This document shows positions 45,546 to 57,935 of a stretch of DNA of 64,000 nucleotides, one piece after another. The first letter of the stretch is position 1. Each line of letters opens with the position of its first letter. The translations under genes and the position numbers were made by a program. Source of the DNA: Phymorhynchus buccinoides (Eukaryota; Mollusca; Gastropoda; Neogastropoda; Raphitomidae); the NCBI GenBank assembly GCA_017654935.2, contig CM065699.1, positions 11,433,966-11,497,965 on the forward strand, read 5' to 3'. The notes beneath the pieces are model-generated. The model had not been told where the DNA came from. It did no database searches and was given only the letters and a program-made list of their open reading frames with translations.

Positions 45546-46013
45546 CTAATAATGCTATGAGTCATAGTATGACTGAGATGAGGCTCAGATCAATTGAAAG
45601 ACCTGATATATGGGAGCAATGCCACTGTACTACCCAGATGATGAAACAATTAGGATAAAAAAGAGATAATAAAAACAAGATGGCAAAGCCATACAAACAT
45701 ACTCCCAGTTCAGACTCGCTCACTTTATATTTGCCCCTTCCTACTGCACTAATTCCTTGGGTGATAAGATGAGAGTCAAGCAAGGCACGCAAATATAACA
45801 GACTCACTGTCGCCATTCCTCTCTTCCTCATGCTAGCCAGCCACGTGCGAGACTTGTATAGCTAAAGGCATGGCTTTAGATGGTGCGGATTAGTCTACAT
45901 ATGAACAAGAAACACCTGAAGGTGCTGATGGGACCCAAAGATGCACTGGTCCCCACCTGCCCTACCTGCTCTCGACTTGGTGCCTGTGTCATGCAAGGGA
46001 TTAACTACAATGG

Positions 46014-46192
46014 TTAACTTAGGACGCTGATTTCACCGCCAGGGGGCAATCAAACCAGTAGGGGCTTAGCGCGCGATATTCTTAGCTGGGCCCAACTACG
46101 CCCAACTAAGAATATTGCGCGCTAAGCCACTACTTGTTTGATTGCCCCCTGGTGGTCAAACCATCGCCCTAAGTTAACCATTGAGTCCACAT
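46014..46192. mobile_element. ~180-bp near-perfect palindromic element
   Basis: aatggttaacttagg and cctaagttaaccatt are the ends, with internally paired gccagggggcaatcaaac, gcttagcgcgc and ttcttagc segments. Related to 63,258-63,485. Confidence 0.8.
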
Positions 46193-46442
46193 CCAAAAAC
46201 TGGAAGAAAAAAACCCGAGATGTTTTCTTCCTTTTTTCCCTGCTAATATTGAGTATTTGGTTAAATTTGCACAACGTGCGTACACGTCTGCATATCATGG
46301 ACAATTCTTCCAAATTTTGTTATGATTAGCCAAGCAGTTTAGGCGCTAGAGTGTGGAATATAAACATGTTTCACATACAGACAGAGAAACGCACAGCCCT
46401 CATTCTCATCCCAATGTACTCCCGTTCTCACAGCACTGGGAG

Positions 46443-46696
46443 TACAGTGGAACCTCCCTTACAAAACCTTCAAAAATCATCCCAAATGAGGTCTTATACG
46501 GGAGGGGTCTTTAAGGGAGGTAATTTTAATACTTACAAAGGAGGGCAATGTCTCAGAGAAGTAGTTCTTATATGGGAGGGAGTCTTATAAGGGAGGTTCC
46601 ACTGTACTTACAATGAAGGGCAATGTCTCGGAGAAGTAGGTCTTATGTGGGAGGGACTCTTATAGTGGGAGGTCTTATAAGGGAGGTTCGACTGTA
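46443..46696. mobile_element. TA-flanked inverted-repeat element (family D), 1.5 copies
   Basis: A full copy at 46,443-46,606 is followed by a second right half ending ggttcgactgta at 46,696, as if part of the element was tandemly duplicated. Confidence 0.75.
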
Positions 46697-47149
46697 CAAG
46701 AAATGGGTGAGGTTTGGGGTGGGGTGGGAAGGATAGTATCTCGTGTAGGAGTTGAACCAAAGAACCAAACCAGGGTATATACCTGGTATAACCCCATACC
46801 CCGGACCATACCCCCTGACTTGTTTGGGTTCTTTTTCTCCCTAATGCACGTTGACAGGCTGTGTTTATAGGATCTACATGGTTCCAATAAAATGTGGCTT
46901 GACTTTGTTTGCTGCTTGGCTGCAACAATTAATCACCGGAACTGTAATCTGATCAAAAGATTTGTCTTTGTTGGAACATTCGCATGTTTGTGTTACCCAG
47001 CTCTACATTTCAATAGATTGCCCTAAAGCAGATTGCTGAGAGACAAAAGAGAGAGAGAGAGAGAGAGAGACAGAAAGAGAGTGTGTGTGCCTTAATTAAC
47101 TGTATAAGGTATATCTCACCTCCTCCATTCACATTATTTGGTAGTTTTT

Positions 47150-47377
47150 AGTCACAGAGACGCATCTCTGTGAAATTTGGGCTGCTCCCACCTGGAGAGC
47201 GCGTCGCTGCTATTGCAGCACCACTTTTTTTTTTTAGGAGGGGGTGTAGTGAGGAATCGGGATGTTCGGTTTTCCCGGAGCACTTGAAAGAAAGGACGAG
47301 GCCAGGATTCAAACCCAGGTCACTCAGAAATGAACTGGCAGGCAAATGTCTTAACCACTCTACCACCTTCCTTCCTT
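47150..47377 (-). mobile_element. tRNA-related SINE, minus strand
   Basis: On the minus strand the tRNA-like head (gtggtagagtggttaagaca A box; GGGTTTGAATCCTGG B box) is followed by a spacer and the ctctccaggtgggagcagcc 3' module shared with the other SINEs. Confidence 0.7.
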
Positions 47378-47604
47378 AGGCTAAGATCCGTGACAGTCTT
47401 GTCAGAACTGAGATGTTTATAATGTTGTCTCAAAACCAGGAAGTATGTTTATACTAGCGCTCTGCGGGCTCGCTTTAATTGGCTGTTGTGAGTGTATATC
47501 TCATAGCATAATGGTGCAGGTTTACATCACTCCGATTTTTACTACACCGTGGTTATATTTGGCTTGCAGCCACTTCATCTACCCCCAGCTTTGCCCACTA
47601 CTAG

Positions 47605-47624
47605 CCCCCCCCCCCCCCCCCCCC

Positions 47625-47660
<36 letters not shown>
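47605..47660. repeat. Poly-C tract (~55 nt)
   Basis: C runs of over 20 nt on either side of a single A. Such a tract is prone to assembly error and could form quadruplex/i-motif structures. Confidence 0.9.
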
Positions 47661-48144
47661 ACCTCCTCCTACTAACATTAAGGCTGCACCTAACATAAAT
47701 ATATTCAAAAATCTTCTGGACAATGAAGACACAATGATGTCAAATTTTTATAATACTTTTGATGAATAAAAAAAAAAAAGAAAGAAAAAGTCCATTCCAT
47801 ATTTTTGTTAAATTTTATAGCTTAGCTGTAGAAAGCAAGCCACCTTGAAACAAATCAGTCATAAACGAGAAAGGGCGTAAAAGGGCCGCGAGGCCCACTT
47901 CTAGCCCTAATTAATACTACTACTACTACATGTATTGCCTCCAGTACACGCATCCCAGCCACTTCAATCAAGCACACGCGCGCACACGCACACGCACACA
48001 CACACACACGTGACACACACACACACACACACTTTTGCAAGCTTCCCACTACAAACTCTCCCTTGCAACCAAATGGGAAGGCGGACAAACACACACTCAC
48101 ACACATTGAATTTTATTATCTGTAGACACCAAGGCTACATCAAA

Positions 48145-48362
48145 ATGTTGTTATGCTCTGCATAGTTATGCGGGGGTTGTCTTTAGCCATGTCAAGCTCC
48201 TTCCAAGCATAGCATCATCAGTCTCCAAAATCCTCTGAAATCAGAGTGTGGCTGCCCACATGGCGGGATAATCAAAAACGGTCACACACATATAGTGTTC
48301 AAGTGCTTCGGCTGTTGGGATGATCCCTTGAGTCTTTTAGCCAGGGTACGACAACAACAACA
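48145..48362 (+). mobile_element. Dispersed MITE-like repeat
   Basis: Ends gttgttatgc and gtacgacaacaac. It shares gtgtggctgcccacatggcg and gcttcggctgttgggatgat with copies at 1,310-1,600 and 36,770-37,010 (inverted). Confidence 0.6.
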
Positions 48363-48992
48363 TTATCTGGAAAGGTAGATGCATGGGTTGCTATCCTGTG
48401 TGTTATATTGTGACCGCATGTGTGTATATGTACTTGTATTTGTGACAAGAGATACAGACAAACAGAAACAAAGACAGAAAAAATAGAAAAACAATGTACT
48501 AGAAAACGCACAAGCACACGTTTGAGCAGTTATGTGTGTGCCTATTGGCCACTGCAACTACAGCCTTTTGCCAGAGTGAATGCCCTTGGTATATGCTTGG
48601 GTACTGACCAGCAAGGGCATGACTCACCATTAACCCTAGTTGAGGCCACTGCAACAACTGCCTTTTGCAAGAGTGAATGCCCTTTTAAGTACTGACCAGC
48701 AAGGGATTAACTCCTGCTGTCAAGGGCGTTAATAACCTAGTTGCAGTGGCCAATAAGTAAAAGACTGGGGAAAGGGGTTACCGGGCCTAATGCTGGTATC
48801 TTCTATAGTTTGGGTCTTTGTGAACTATTGAAGACATACCTGCGCGTGTTTCAGCATAATGTGTTCAACTCTCTGAAGCCAAAGAATATCATGATAGCAC
48901 ATACATACATAATACGTGCATTGTGTGTGTCTGTCTGTCTGTCTGTCTCTCTCTACTTGAGTGTGTGTATGTATGTGTGTGTCACTCAGTCT

Positions 48993-48995
<3 letters not shown>

Positions 48996-49084
<89 letters not shown>
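48996..49084. repeat. (CT)n microsatellite
   Basis: More than 40 uninterrupted CT repeats. Confidence 0.95.
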
Positions 49085-49087
<3 letters not shown>

Positions 49088-49404
49088 GTATTCTCTGTTT
49101 CTCTTCTTCGATCTTCTTCGCCTTAGGCAGCCAACTTCACAAGTTGATTGTGCTGCACTTTAGGAGGTAGTACAAAAGAAGAATAGGAATAGAGTGGACA
49201 CATTCCGCATAACAGATAGAAGCTGCAATACTGGTAGTTAGATATATTTTTGTTTAAAGGGGGGGGGGGGGGCATGGACCTTTTTTTCTCAGTATCTAGG
49301 CAAGACCAATCCGGCTACCGTAGCGGTCCCCTGGGGAGAACCCCGACCGGCACAGCTCCCGCCCTTCATTTACCACTACTTTCATCTATGGCCCCTAATT
49401 CCCT

Positions 49405-50330
49405 AGTTTAATGTGTGGGTGGGGCAAGGGGGGGAGGGGGACGTGACAGAGGCAGGGTGGTGGTTTGGTGGAGGTGTTTATGGAGGGCTGTCTTGAATGC
49501 CTCCAAAGACTGTATTGAGGCAACTTGTTCAGGGAGGCTGTTCCAAAGCGGAATGCCTCCAAAGACTCTTTTGAGGCAACTTGTTCAGGGAGGGTGTTCC
49601 AATGCGGGATAGTGTTGGGGAAAGAATGTGGATTTGCGGTATTGGGTTCTGTGGCGGGCCCTCTGTGGCTTGGGATGTCATAGGTCGCAGAGTGTGACTG
49701 GCGAAGGCTTTTCTTCTGCAGAGTATTTGTGGGGAGATGTTTTGAATTAATGTGAAGGAGTCCAGAATGGGATTTGAAAAATGATGTAGGCCTAAGGCGG
49801 GCTTCAGTTCTACGAGATTGGAGTAGGGGCCAGTTCAGGGTTTTCAGCAGTTCTTTGGACCTTGTTGTTTGTCTTGCAGCTCGGCTTTAGACTCTTTCAA
49901 GTGCTCCGATGCTGCCTTTGCTACGAGGGTCCAAAACTGGGCTTGCGTATTCCAGTAGAGGGCGGACCATTGCTTTGTAGGCCTTCTCCTTGACTCTCTT
50001 GTCGTTGATCTTTAAGGCCCTTCTCAGGATTCCAAGGGTTTTATTTGCCCTGCTCACCACACCATTGTCATGGGTGTCCCACTTGAGGTCAGCGGAGATA
50101 ATGACATCCATGGCAGGTACTTCGCATGGGGCACGCGCTGGAGCTGGTGCCCAGGGTATAGGCCTTCTCCGGGGTGTTTCTTCGCCTGCATGGTCATGTG
50201 GAGGACAGAGCACTTTGGGGGGTGGAAGGCCATTCTCCATTCTCTCTTCCTATATGTGGCGAGCTTCATTGTTGAGATCCTCTTGGAGAGCGCACTTATC
50301 ATTGGAGACTTGAATGCATTGGTGACAAAT
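49405..50330 (-). mobile_element. LINE ORF2 3' fragment, minus strand
   Basis: On the minus strand the frame reads GVVSRANKTLGILRRALKIN and KEKAYKAMVRPLLEYASPVL, the classic C-terminal RT region of CR1/Jockey-type LINEs. Further on it has an LWNSLPEQVA-like end. The stretch at about 49,495-49,605 is tandemly duplicated (gcctccaaagact...gaggcaacttgttcaggga twice). Frames are broken and the 5' part is missing. Confidence 0.8.
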
Positions 50331-50384
50331 GAATCAGCGAACAGATTTGCTGTAGAGCCGAGACCCTCAGGGAACTACATAGGT

Positions 50385-50640
50385 GTCGTGTTAAAGACCC
50401 ACCAGATCACGTGTCAAAATCACGGGTTTCACGTGTTTTCCTTCTTATAGCTGGTAAGAAATCTTGTTTTGACCAGGTTTAACTCCCATACAAATGCCCC
50501 CAAATTGAAAACGAAACATCATTTTAAAGAGCAGGCTCAATTTCAAGTTGGGGGCATTTGTATATGGGTCACAGCTACCCAGAAAAAACCAAGGGACTTA
50601 ATCGTGGTGGGTCAGTGTATCTTTAGGGGGCATTGGTTTC
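50385..50640. mobile_element. MITE-like repeat with TAAAGACCCACC end
   Basis: The left end ttaaagacccaccagatcac and a right end cgtggtgggtc...ctttag are inverse-related. Copies: 63,832-64,000 (cut by the window end) and 1,200-1,285 (inverted end). It contains an internal inverted ccccaaattgaaaacg / caagttggggg pair. Confidence 0.6.
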
Positions 50641-51387
50641 TTAGGGCCCACGGGGCCGCGAAGCCCCCGAAAAATGTTGCAGTTTAGTGATTATTAAGGC
50701 AAACATTAAGTCATTTTCACCACTGTATAGGGTACATGCTTGGGGCGGAGGGGGGGGGGGGGGTTGTCCGGAAACCAGGAACCCCCCCACTAGATCCGGC
50801 CATGCATTGCTTCCCTTTCAGTAAAAGTCACAAAAACCTACCCTGAAAAGAGGGTCGGGTGTTCACCCTACACCCGTGAGTATATAACGGCAAAACAGCT
50901 CGGTCACATTAGCAACGTGTGTAACTGGCACATGGGCTTGGTCATGCTAACGATTAATTGATAGCAGTTCCCTTTCAGCTTCACGATAAACGAATTGTAA
51001 GAACTCCAGCCCATAATAGCGGGACTTTCTCTTCTATTCCTTTGACAAGGTTGTATGAAACGTTTTCTATTAGACGTTTTCTATTGAACATGGATATGAA
51101 TGGGACATGGCTGTAGCCCTTGCGTTGATTAGGTTTATAGGAAGGTAGCCTAAGCTTCCAGTGATTCAATAGCGTAGGCCCATAGCAGTTTTATGCGACA
51201 GATTTTGCAGAATGTTCAACATATTGGCCTAGGATGAGTTTGTATGCAGAATCTACATAAGAATATGACTCTCAAAGTAGAGGGCATTTACTTTTAGTGC
51301 TGCTACCAAAAGGGATTTGTTGGCCCTTAAGGGCCAGACACATTGCATACGATTTGACCCCAGTGCGATCCGATTCTGACAATATAA
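50641..51387. other. Non-coding stretch, nothing recognised
   Basis: No coding or RNA signal. A G run lies at 50,750-50,763, and a cttggggcggagggggg block is also seen near 60,438. Confidence 0.4.
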
Positions 51388-51530
51388 GTTATTGGGATTT
51401 GGGCATGGTACATGACTTTTGTGATGTCAAGACCTTGTTCTTTAGCATACGAGAGCTTCAGCTCGAGTATGCTAAAGAACAAGTGTCGAGACATCACAAA
51501 AGTCATGTACCATGCCCAAATCCCAATAAC
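51388..51530. repeat. 143-bp near-perfect hairpin
   Basis: gttattgggatttgggcatg at the left is the exact inverse of catgcccaaatcccaataac at the right. Pairing continues through gtacatgacttttgtgatgt to a short loop near gagcttcagctc. Confidence 0.9.
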
Positions 51531-52994
51531 GTATATATATCGATCTCACCATTTATATAAAAACAGCAGAAAATCACAATGCATTGAAGAGGCGAGATGC
51601 GCCTCCATGTAGATCTGAATCATAGCAACCGCTGCACCAACATAGCAAAATCCATTAATCCACAAAGAATATAGTCTGCAGTTTACAAGGTTGAGAGCTA
51701 TTTTAATGCAAATTGAACAAATCTTCGCAATAGCAATTGTCATGTCCCGAATGATATTTAGTGTTTAAAACTCTTATTGCACAGATTAAGACCATATGAA
51801 CCGGATCAGTTTCGGGGTGGAAAATAAAGTAAACTTACTGCATTGAAAATAGGGGAGAACGGAGCTGGTCCGCCTACTTTTTTAGCTTTTCTCGCCATAA
51901 AAGGTAAGCCAACCGAAGTAGAAGCTCATTTTTAGACCACTTGTTGAGTAAATGTATGGACATGTCGACAACATACGTTTATAGAAAATTCAGTTGATTG
52001 AGATTCATTCGTTACAAATAATAGCAAAAATTAGACTTTTTTGCTCTCAACTTTTCTCAAATGAATGGACACTTTCCAATCTTACACAGGACACGGCAGG
52101 TTGACAGCACGAGGCTTTCACAAGATCGAAATAATTCTACAGCAAAACACTTAGCAATAAAAATGAAATGAGGAACCTGTCGCGGGGTCGGACAAGCCCT
52201 GATATCCCCTACTTTTGTTGCCCAGAAAATTGTCATCACCCAATGACGCATTTTTTGCTTGATGACGTAAAAGTGGTGCTGACGTGTGAGTATGCAAGAC
52301 AAGATCTTTTGGCTTTCTTCATAACAAAAGCGCCACGAACGGTGCGGTGGAAATCTAGTCGACTTTTGTACATCAAAACTTCAGAAGCTAATGATTACCA
52401 ACAAAAATAGATAACAGCTGTAAATATCGTGTTGGTGTTGACAAACGGTAAATACATTCTAATGATATTAATTATGCTTGAATGCACGGACCTAATGATA
52501 TTCATTATGTATTCTTGCACAAAGACTCACGCGCATTTTACACTGAGTTAAACGCATTAATGAAATGTAAATGATAATAATGAGATCAAAAAACAAGGAG
52601 TTAATGCGATAATTAGATGTTACAATAAGTGTTTTGGTGGCACTCGGCTGGGCCTTCTTTCTCATGTTTGGAGATCGGTATATTGAAATTTGTGAGTCAT
52701 GATTCACGTGAAACACTTCCGTCTAAAAAATTACTCTACTGTTGTCGTTCACTATACTCATGTAGACCGCAATACACGAATGAACTCAAATGTCCGATAC
52801 AAAAATACAGATATTTCATCAGATTCGTGTACGGGGGACTACAAAACATAGTGAACATAACTAGTAGGATTTCGTCAGGTTCATTTAGACAGTCGAATTT
52901 CACGTGTGAATCATGCCTCACAAATGTCACAATCGCATCGCAGTGAATCGAATCGTATGCAGTGTCGCGGGGCCTTTATGGGCCTTCTCCAATG
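51531..52994. other. Non-coding stretch, nothing recognised
   Basis: A/T-rich sequence with short chance open frames only. No family motif, RNA gene or strong repeat was identified. Confidence 0.4.
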
Positions 52995-53416
52995 CCAGAT
53001 TTGTCATCAAATCTGGGGCAGTGGGTGGATGCCTCGATCGTGTCTCCACATGGGGAACTGGACGACCCCGACTCCTCCACGAGTCTCTCCCCGTGGGGAT
53101 ACCGGGGGGTCTTTCGTAAAAATAGTTCCCTCGCCTTCTGGAAGTTCTGTGCGTGTAACTTCCTCTAATCTGCCACTCTCTTTGACTCAGTCTGCCTTTT
53201 CCCTTTGCTTTCTATTATCTACTATCTTTCTGACTTATTGGCCCATTCTCCTGCCTTTAAAAAACAACCTTCCAAATAATTTTTCTCCTTTGAGCTCCTC
53301 CGAAATCAGAATGTGTCGGCTGTACGCAGCGGGGAGACCAGTGAAAACTGAAAACCGGACACATACGTACCTTGCCCATTATGGCCTGAGACCGCAAAAG
53401 AAGAAGAAGAAGAAGT
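52995..53416 (+). mobile_element. SINE-like repeat (family L), longest copy
   Basis: Runs from gggcagtgggtggatgcctc through ccccgtggggataccgg, ctctttgactcagtctgcc and gtcggctgtacgcagcgggg to a tail of (AGA)n. Defines the family seen at 16,128, 26,268 and 59,880 (inverted). Confidence 0.65.
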
Positions 53417-53533
53417 CATCAAATCATTTTGGCCGAGTGTGGGGGTGTACCTTGGGACAAGCACAATAAACAAATTATTGCTCAGCTAACTAGAATAGCA
53501 GCTATCTGGCAGCATTGTCGGAAACGACTGGCC

Positions 53534-53565
<32 letters not shown>

Positions 53566-54273
53566 CTGACCGGTAAAAGAAACTACACACGTGCATTTTA
53601 TATGCGCATGAAAGAACGGTTCATTCGAATCATTTAAAATGTTCCATGTGTCTAATTCAATTATTGGTGTACCCAATTAGGCCTACGTATACATCAGACC
53701 TCATTGCATTTGGATTATTAGCTATGAAGCAATAGCTCAACAAATAACGCAACCACCCGGCTATATATTACAAAACACAGCTGCTCAAAATTGGGTATGC
53801 CTACCCAAACAGCAATAACTTTAACTGTGTAAGTAGCAGTTCCTCGGGGCTTTCAGGACACACACCAAACCCCTACGTTTAACATCACAAAACAGGGCTG
53901 CTCAAAATGTGTCAAAATTGGGTATGCCTACCCAAACAGCAATAACTTTAACTGAGTTCCTCGGGGCTTTCAGGACACATTGAAGGCGTTCACGAGACAT
54001 CTTGTAAAAATGTTGCCTTGCCAACTACAGTGGACACACCCAATTTCCACTCTTTTTGTGTAGCCACGCTTTTGTGATTTTCAAATTTGGGGTGGTATTG
54101 TTTGTTGAGCTATTGTATCGAAACTGATCGTCCGAATGCAATTAAACTTACGATTTTGGGTACACAAATAATTGAATTAGGCACATGCAAAATTTGAAAT
54201 GATTGGAATGAACCGTTCTTTTATGAGCATATAAAATGCACGTGTGTAGTTTCTTTTGCCGGTTAGTCTATAA
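53566..54273. mobile_element. ~708-bp element with ~120-bp terminal inverted repeats
   Basis: The left arm (ctgaccggtaaaagaaacta, cacgtgcattttatatg, gaacggttcattcgaatcat) is inverted at the right end (atgattggaatgaaccgttc, catataaaatgcacgtg, tagtttcttttgccggttag). Inside, a ttgggtatgcctacccaaac segment occurs twice. No transposase is present. Confidence 0.85.
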
Positions 54274-54479
54274 TATAATGGATATTATTCGCACATACAA
54301 ATACAGTGACTTTGGCCTTAGTTGGCATACCATTTAAACCGTTATAGCCTATAGGTCTACGTAGACTTAATCTGACGGGATTTAGGTTTGTTCGCTTATT
54401 TGCTTTGGGCCTACGCCGTTTGTGCTTTGCTAGATTATTACATGGCGCAAATTACTGTTGAGTGGCTTGTGTATGCGTC

Positions 54480-54605
54480 GGCGTGTGTGTGTGTGTGTGT
54501 GTGTGTGTGGAGGGGGGGGGGGGGGGGTGTAGGTTTTATGTTTGTGTATATCTGTATGTGCTACCGCGCGTGCAAGTGTGTGTGTGTGTGTGTGTGCGTG
54601 CGCGC

Positions 54606-54639
<34 letters not shown>

Positions 54640-54685
54640 AGGGGTAGGTTTTATGTTTGTGTATATCTGTATGTGCTACCGCGCG

Positions 54686-54736
<51 letters not shown>

Positions 54737-54746
54737 GCGTGCGCGC

Positions 54747-54780
<34 letters not shown>
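54480..54780. repeat. (GT)n microsatellite complex with a direct duplication
   Basis: Several GT/GC runs separated by a twice-occurring block containing aggttttatgtttgtgtata and gtgctaccgcgcgtgcaagt. Confidence 0.9.
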
Positions 54781-54781
<1 letters not shown>

Positions 54782-54915
54782 AACTTTCAACAAGTTTTTT
54801 TCCTTGAATGCTTGTTACCTTTTTTCTTACCAAACTCATCCATGGATCTCATCTTAAAAAATGAAATATTGCAGGTAAATTCAGCAATCTCAACTTGATT
54901 TCATTCGGCGCGCGC

Positions 54916-55089
<174 letters not shown>

Positions 55090-55522
55090 AAACATATATA
55101 AAAAATTATATACACACCACCGCCACCTCCACCATCACCACCACACCTCAACCCAACCCAACCATTCAGCCTACTGACTCATTTTCCTGTTAAAAACCTT
55201 TTAATCAATCCTTACCTAAAACTAAACCTGTCAGACTTTGAGGCGTTGAATAGCCTTCACGCTGGCATTTATCACTGGCATTACAGGCGAGTGCCAGAGA
55301 CTACACAAGGTTTCTGAGAGCGCCTGTCAGTCCGTTTACTTCAAGTGCTCTGTTGACAAGAAGAGAAAGGAGGGGTGTGGGGTGTCAATGTGCTCTTCTT
55401 GCAGCCCTACCGGAAATAGCCAACATGGCTTGTTTTACTTCCCTTGATCAAAAGAGAAGCATAATCTAATACTGACGAACGGGCACCTCAGTGTCGCGGA
55501 CATCCCGATGTAGAGTGTAGAG

Positions 55523-55641
55523 TGGCACAGTGGTAGCGCGTTCGCTTCGTGTCAATCGTGTCAAGTAAACCCGAGTTCGAACCTGGGTACAGGGGATTTT
55601 TTCCTCTCCCTTTGCACTAGGCCTTACGGTCTGAACGTGGA

Positions 55642-55672
<31 letters not shown>

Positions 55673-55903
55673 CGTGTGCCCATGCACTTAGCATACGTTA
55701 AACCCAGTGGCAACGAAAAAGTTGTCATTTGGTTAAAATTTTACCCCCCCCCCCCCCCCCCCTTAATCAATCACACAAAAATCGCATGCAAAAAAACAAC
55801 ATTGGGTAGCGCGCCTCTGGCTGCGACGCGCTCTCCAGGTGGGAGCAACCCGAATTTCACAGAGACGCCTCTGTGACTATAAAGTACCTAATACCTAATA
55901 CCT
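55523..55903 (+). mobile_element. tRNA-related SINE, best copy
   Basis: The head has A-box-like tggcacagtggtagcgcg and B-box GTTCGAACCTGG. A central gatgagacgataaaccgagg block follows, which recalls conserved SINE cores described in animals (from memory). Then a 3' module ctctccaggtgggagcaacc and acagagacgcctctgtgact, and a (tacctaa)n tail. The sequence is interrupted by a poly-C tract at 55,744-55,762. Confidence 0.85.
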
Positions 55904-56183
55904 AATCCCCGTGAGTAATCCGGACAGTTTGTTTCAGTCTCTTCTCTTCTTATTTATTACTGAAAGAGTCTCCACTAGTAGGCCTATAGCGACCACCTCA
56001 CAATTACGGACAGTTTTGTCCAGTCTGTAGGGTGGTCGCAAACTGAGGTTCGACTGTAGTTACTCTAGCGTGAGTGAATTTGTTACAACCAATCCGTGAA
56101 ATTGCCCATTTCGTGAAATTGTCCATTTTGTGCCCAGTCCTTGAAATAGCCATTGATTTAAAACTTGCTATTTAGAAAAGTAC

Positions 56184-56377
56184 TAGGGGAAGACGGGGTA
56201 AAAAGAGCAATTATCTCATGAAATAAAGAAAATTTCAGTCAAATTTGCCCATGAGACGAATGCTAGACATTAACGCTCGTCTCATGGGCAAAATGAGACT
56301 GAAATTGGCTTCATTTCATGAGATAATTGGGGTGGGCTTCTTACCCGCCCATGCGCTTTTTACCCCGTCTTCCCCTA
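56184..56377. mobile_element. Palindromic TA-flanked element, family A, copy 1
   Basis: TA|GGGGAAGACGGGG...CCCCGTCTTCCCC|TA. The left arm lacks about 28 bp (gcatgggcgggtaagaagcc region) that the right arm keeps. Confidence 0.88.
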
Positions 56378-56851
56378 CTATGAAGGGAAATATTTGTTGT
56401 CCATAAACACACAGAGATCAAGAATTGTTTCAAGCGAATGAGAAACGTGCCTGTGGATGGGTTTATAATATCCTTTTTATTCAGACTTGAATTGATCAAA
56501 CGTTTGATAAAACATGTGGCTCAGGCACGCCCCAGCGTAGGCCCTATCATTTGCTAGAGTTGTACGGTAGAATGGGGGTGCAAAGACAATGTAGAAAAAA
56601 AAGTGCTACTGTTGAATCAGCCTTAATCGATACCTGTGTGCATGGAAATTGAAAAATGTGATTGACATTGTCCATTTCATGAATTTGGGCAAAACATTTT
56701 GCCCATTTCGTGAAATAGGTAGTTCCACGGATTGGGCGTAACATGCGCGCGTTGCGAGAGAAACAAACAGAAGACTGACAGGCAGCAACAGAAAGAAAGA
56801 GTGAGTTTGCCGTCACTAAGAAACTGCCTTCAAATGGAACGCCACCTGACG

Positions 56852-57352
56852 TTAACCCTTTCACGGCCTATATGTCGCATTTTTGCACCACAATGGTTTA
56901 ACCATAGCCTAGATACACAGGCTCTGGTTTAATACCCATATGTCACTAAAAAGCATCAAATCAGGGCCTGTTATCCGAAGACCCTATTTTCGTAATTTTG
57001 GGAGGTAGGGGAAGATGGGGTAAAAAGCGCATGGGCGGGTAAGAAGCCCACCCCAATTATCTCATGAAATGAAGCAAATTGCAAATTTCAGCCTCATTTT
57101 GCCCATGAGACGAGCGTTAATGTCTAGCATTCGTCTCATGGGCAAATTTGACTGAAATTTTCTTTATTTCATGAGATAATTGCTGTGGGCTTCTTACCCA
57201 CCCATGCGCTTTTTACCCCGTCTTCCCCTAAGGATAATGTTATACATGTCACAGAGGAATTCGCAATATTGCAGAAACTTTTTTTTTCTCTACCCAGGTA
57301 AGTTTAATGGTCTTTTTTGGCTGAAAAATGGTTGGCAGCGAAAGGGTTTTAA
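56852..57352 (+). mobile_element. piggyBac-like element (family B) split by a family A insertion
   Basis: TTAA at both ends. The normal gggaggtaaggata sequence of the family is interrupted at TA by the family A copy at 57,006-57,230. The left part also carries a small local duplication (accatagcctagatacac). Confidence 0.9.
57006..57230. mobile_element. Palindromic TA-flanked element, family A, copy 2 (nested)
   Basis: 225 bp including TA on both sides, inserted in the family B copy at 56,852. Comparison with the empty site in other B copies shows duplication of TA. Confidence 0.92.
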
Positions 57353-57429
57353 AGGCAAAGGACTAGGGCTCTACATAAACAGACCCTTGTTGAGAAAGGG
57401 GAAATATGGGTGGCGTTTTAGATGTAGGC

Positions 57430-57647
57430 TAGGGGAAGACGGGGTAAAAAGCGTATGGGCGGGTAAGAAGCCCACCCCAATTATCTCATGAAATAAAGAA
57501 AATTTCAGTCAAATTTGCCCATGAGACGAATGCTAGACATTAACGCTCGTCTCATGGGCAAAATGAGACTGAAATTGGCTTCATTTCATGAGATAATTGG
57601 GGTGGGCTTCTTACCCGCCCATGCGCTTTTTACCCCGTCTTCCCCTA
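57430..57647. mobile_element. Palindromic TA-flanked element, family A, copy 3
   Basis: 218 bp with almost perfectly paired arms and an ATGCTAGACATTAACGCTC-like centre. Confidence 0.9.
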
Positions 57648-57685
57648 TGTTTTGTGTAACTGCTCGGTTTAGCGCAGGTAGCAAT

Positions 57686-57935
57686 TTAAAACCCTTTCAA
57701 CTCCAGCCATTTTTCAGCCAAAATTATCCTTGAAACTTACCTGGATACAGAACGATTTTGTCTGCAATATTGGGGATTCCTCTGTGACATGCATAAAATA
57801 GGGCTTATCCTTCCTTTCCCAAAATTAAGAACATTTTAAGGTAATTGGGTAACAGACCCTCATTTGATGCTTTTAGTGACATGGGTATCAAATCATTGTG
57901 GTGCCAAGAGGCGACAGTGGCGATGAAAGGGTTAA
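57686..57935 (-). mobile_element. piggyBac-like element, family B, inverted copy
   Basis: TTAA at both ends; the sequence is the reverse complement of the copy at 21,255. Confidence 0.8.

Noticed and set aside
48741..49170. Open frames rich in Ser-Leu repeats
   Set aside because: Pure CT microsatellite translation; likewise 54,849-55,151 (Glu-Arg) and the His-Thr frames near 59,257 and 60,718.
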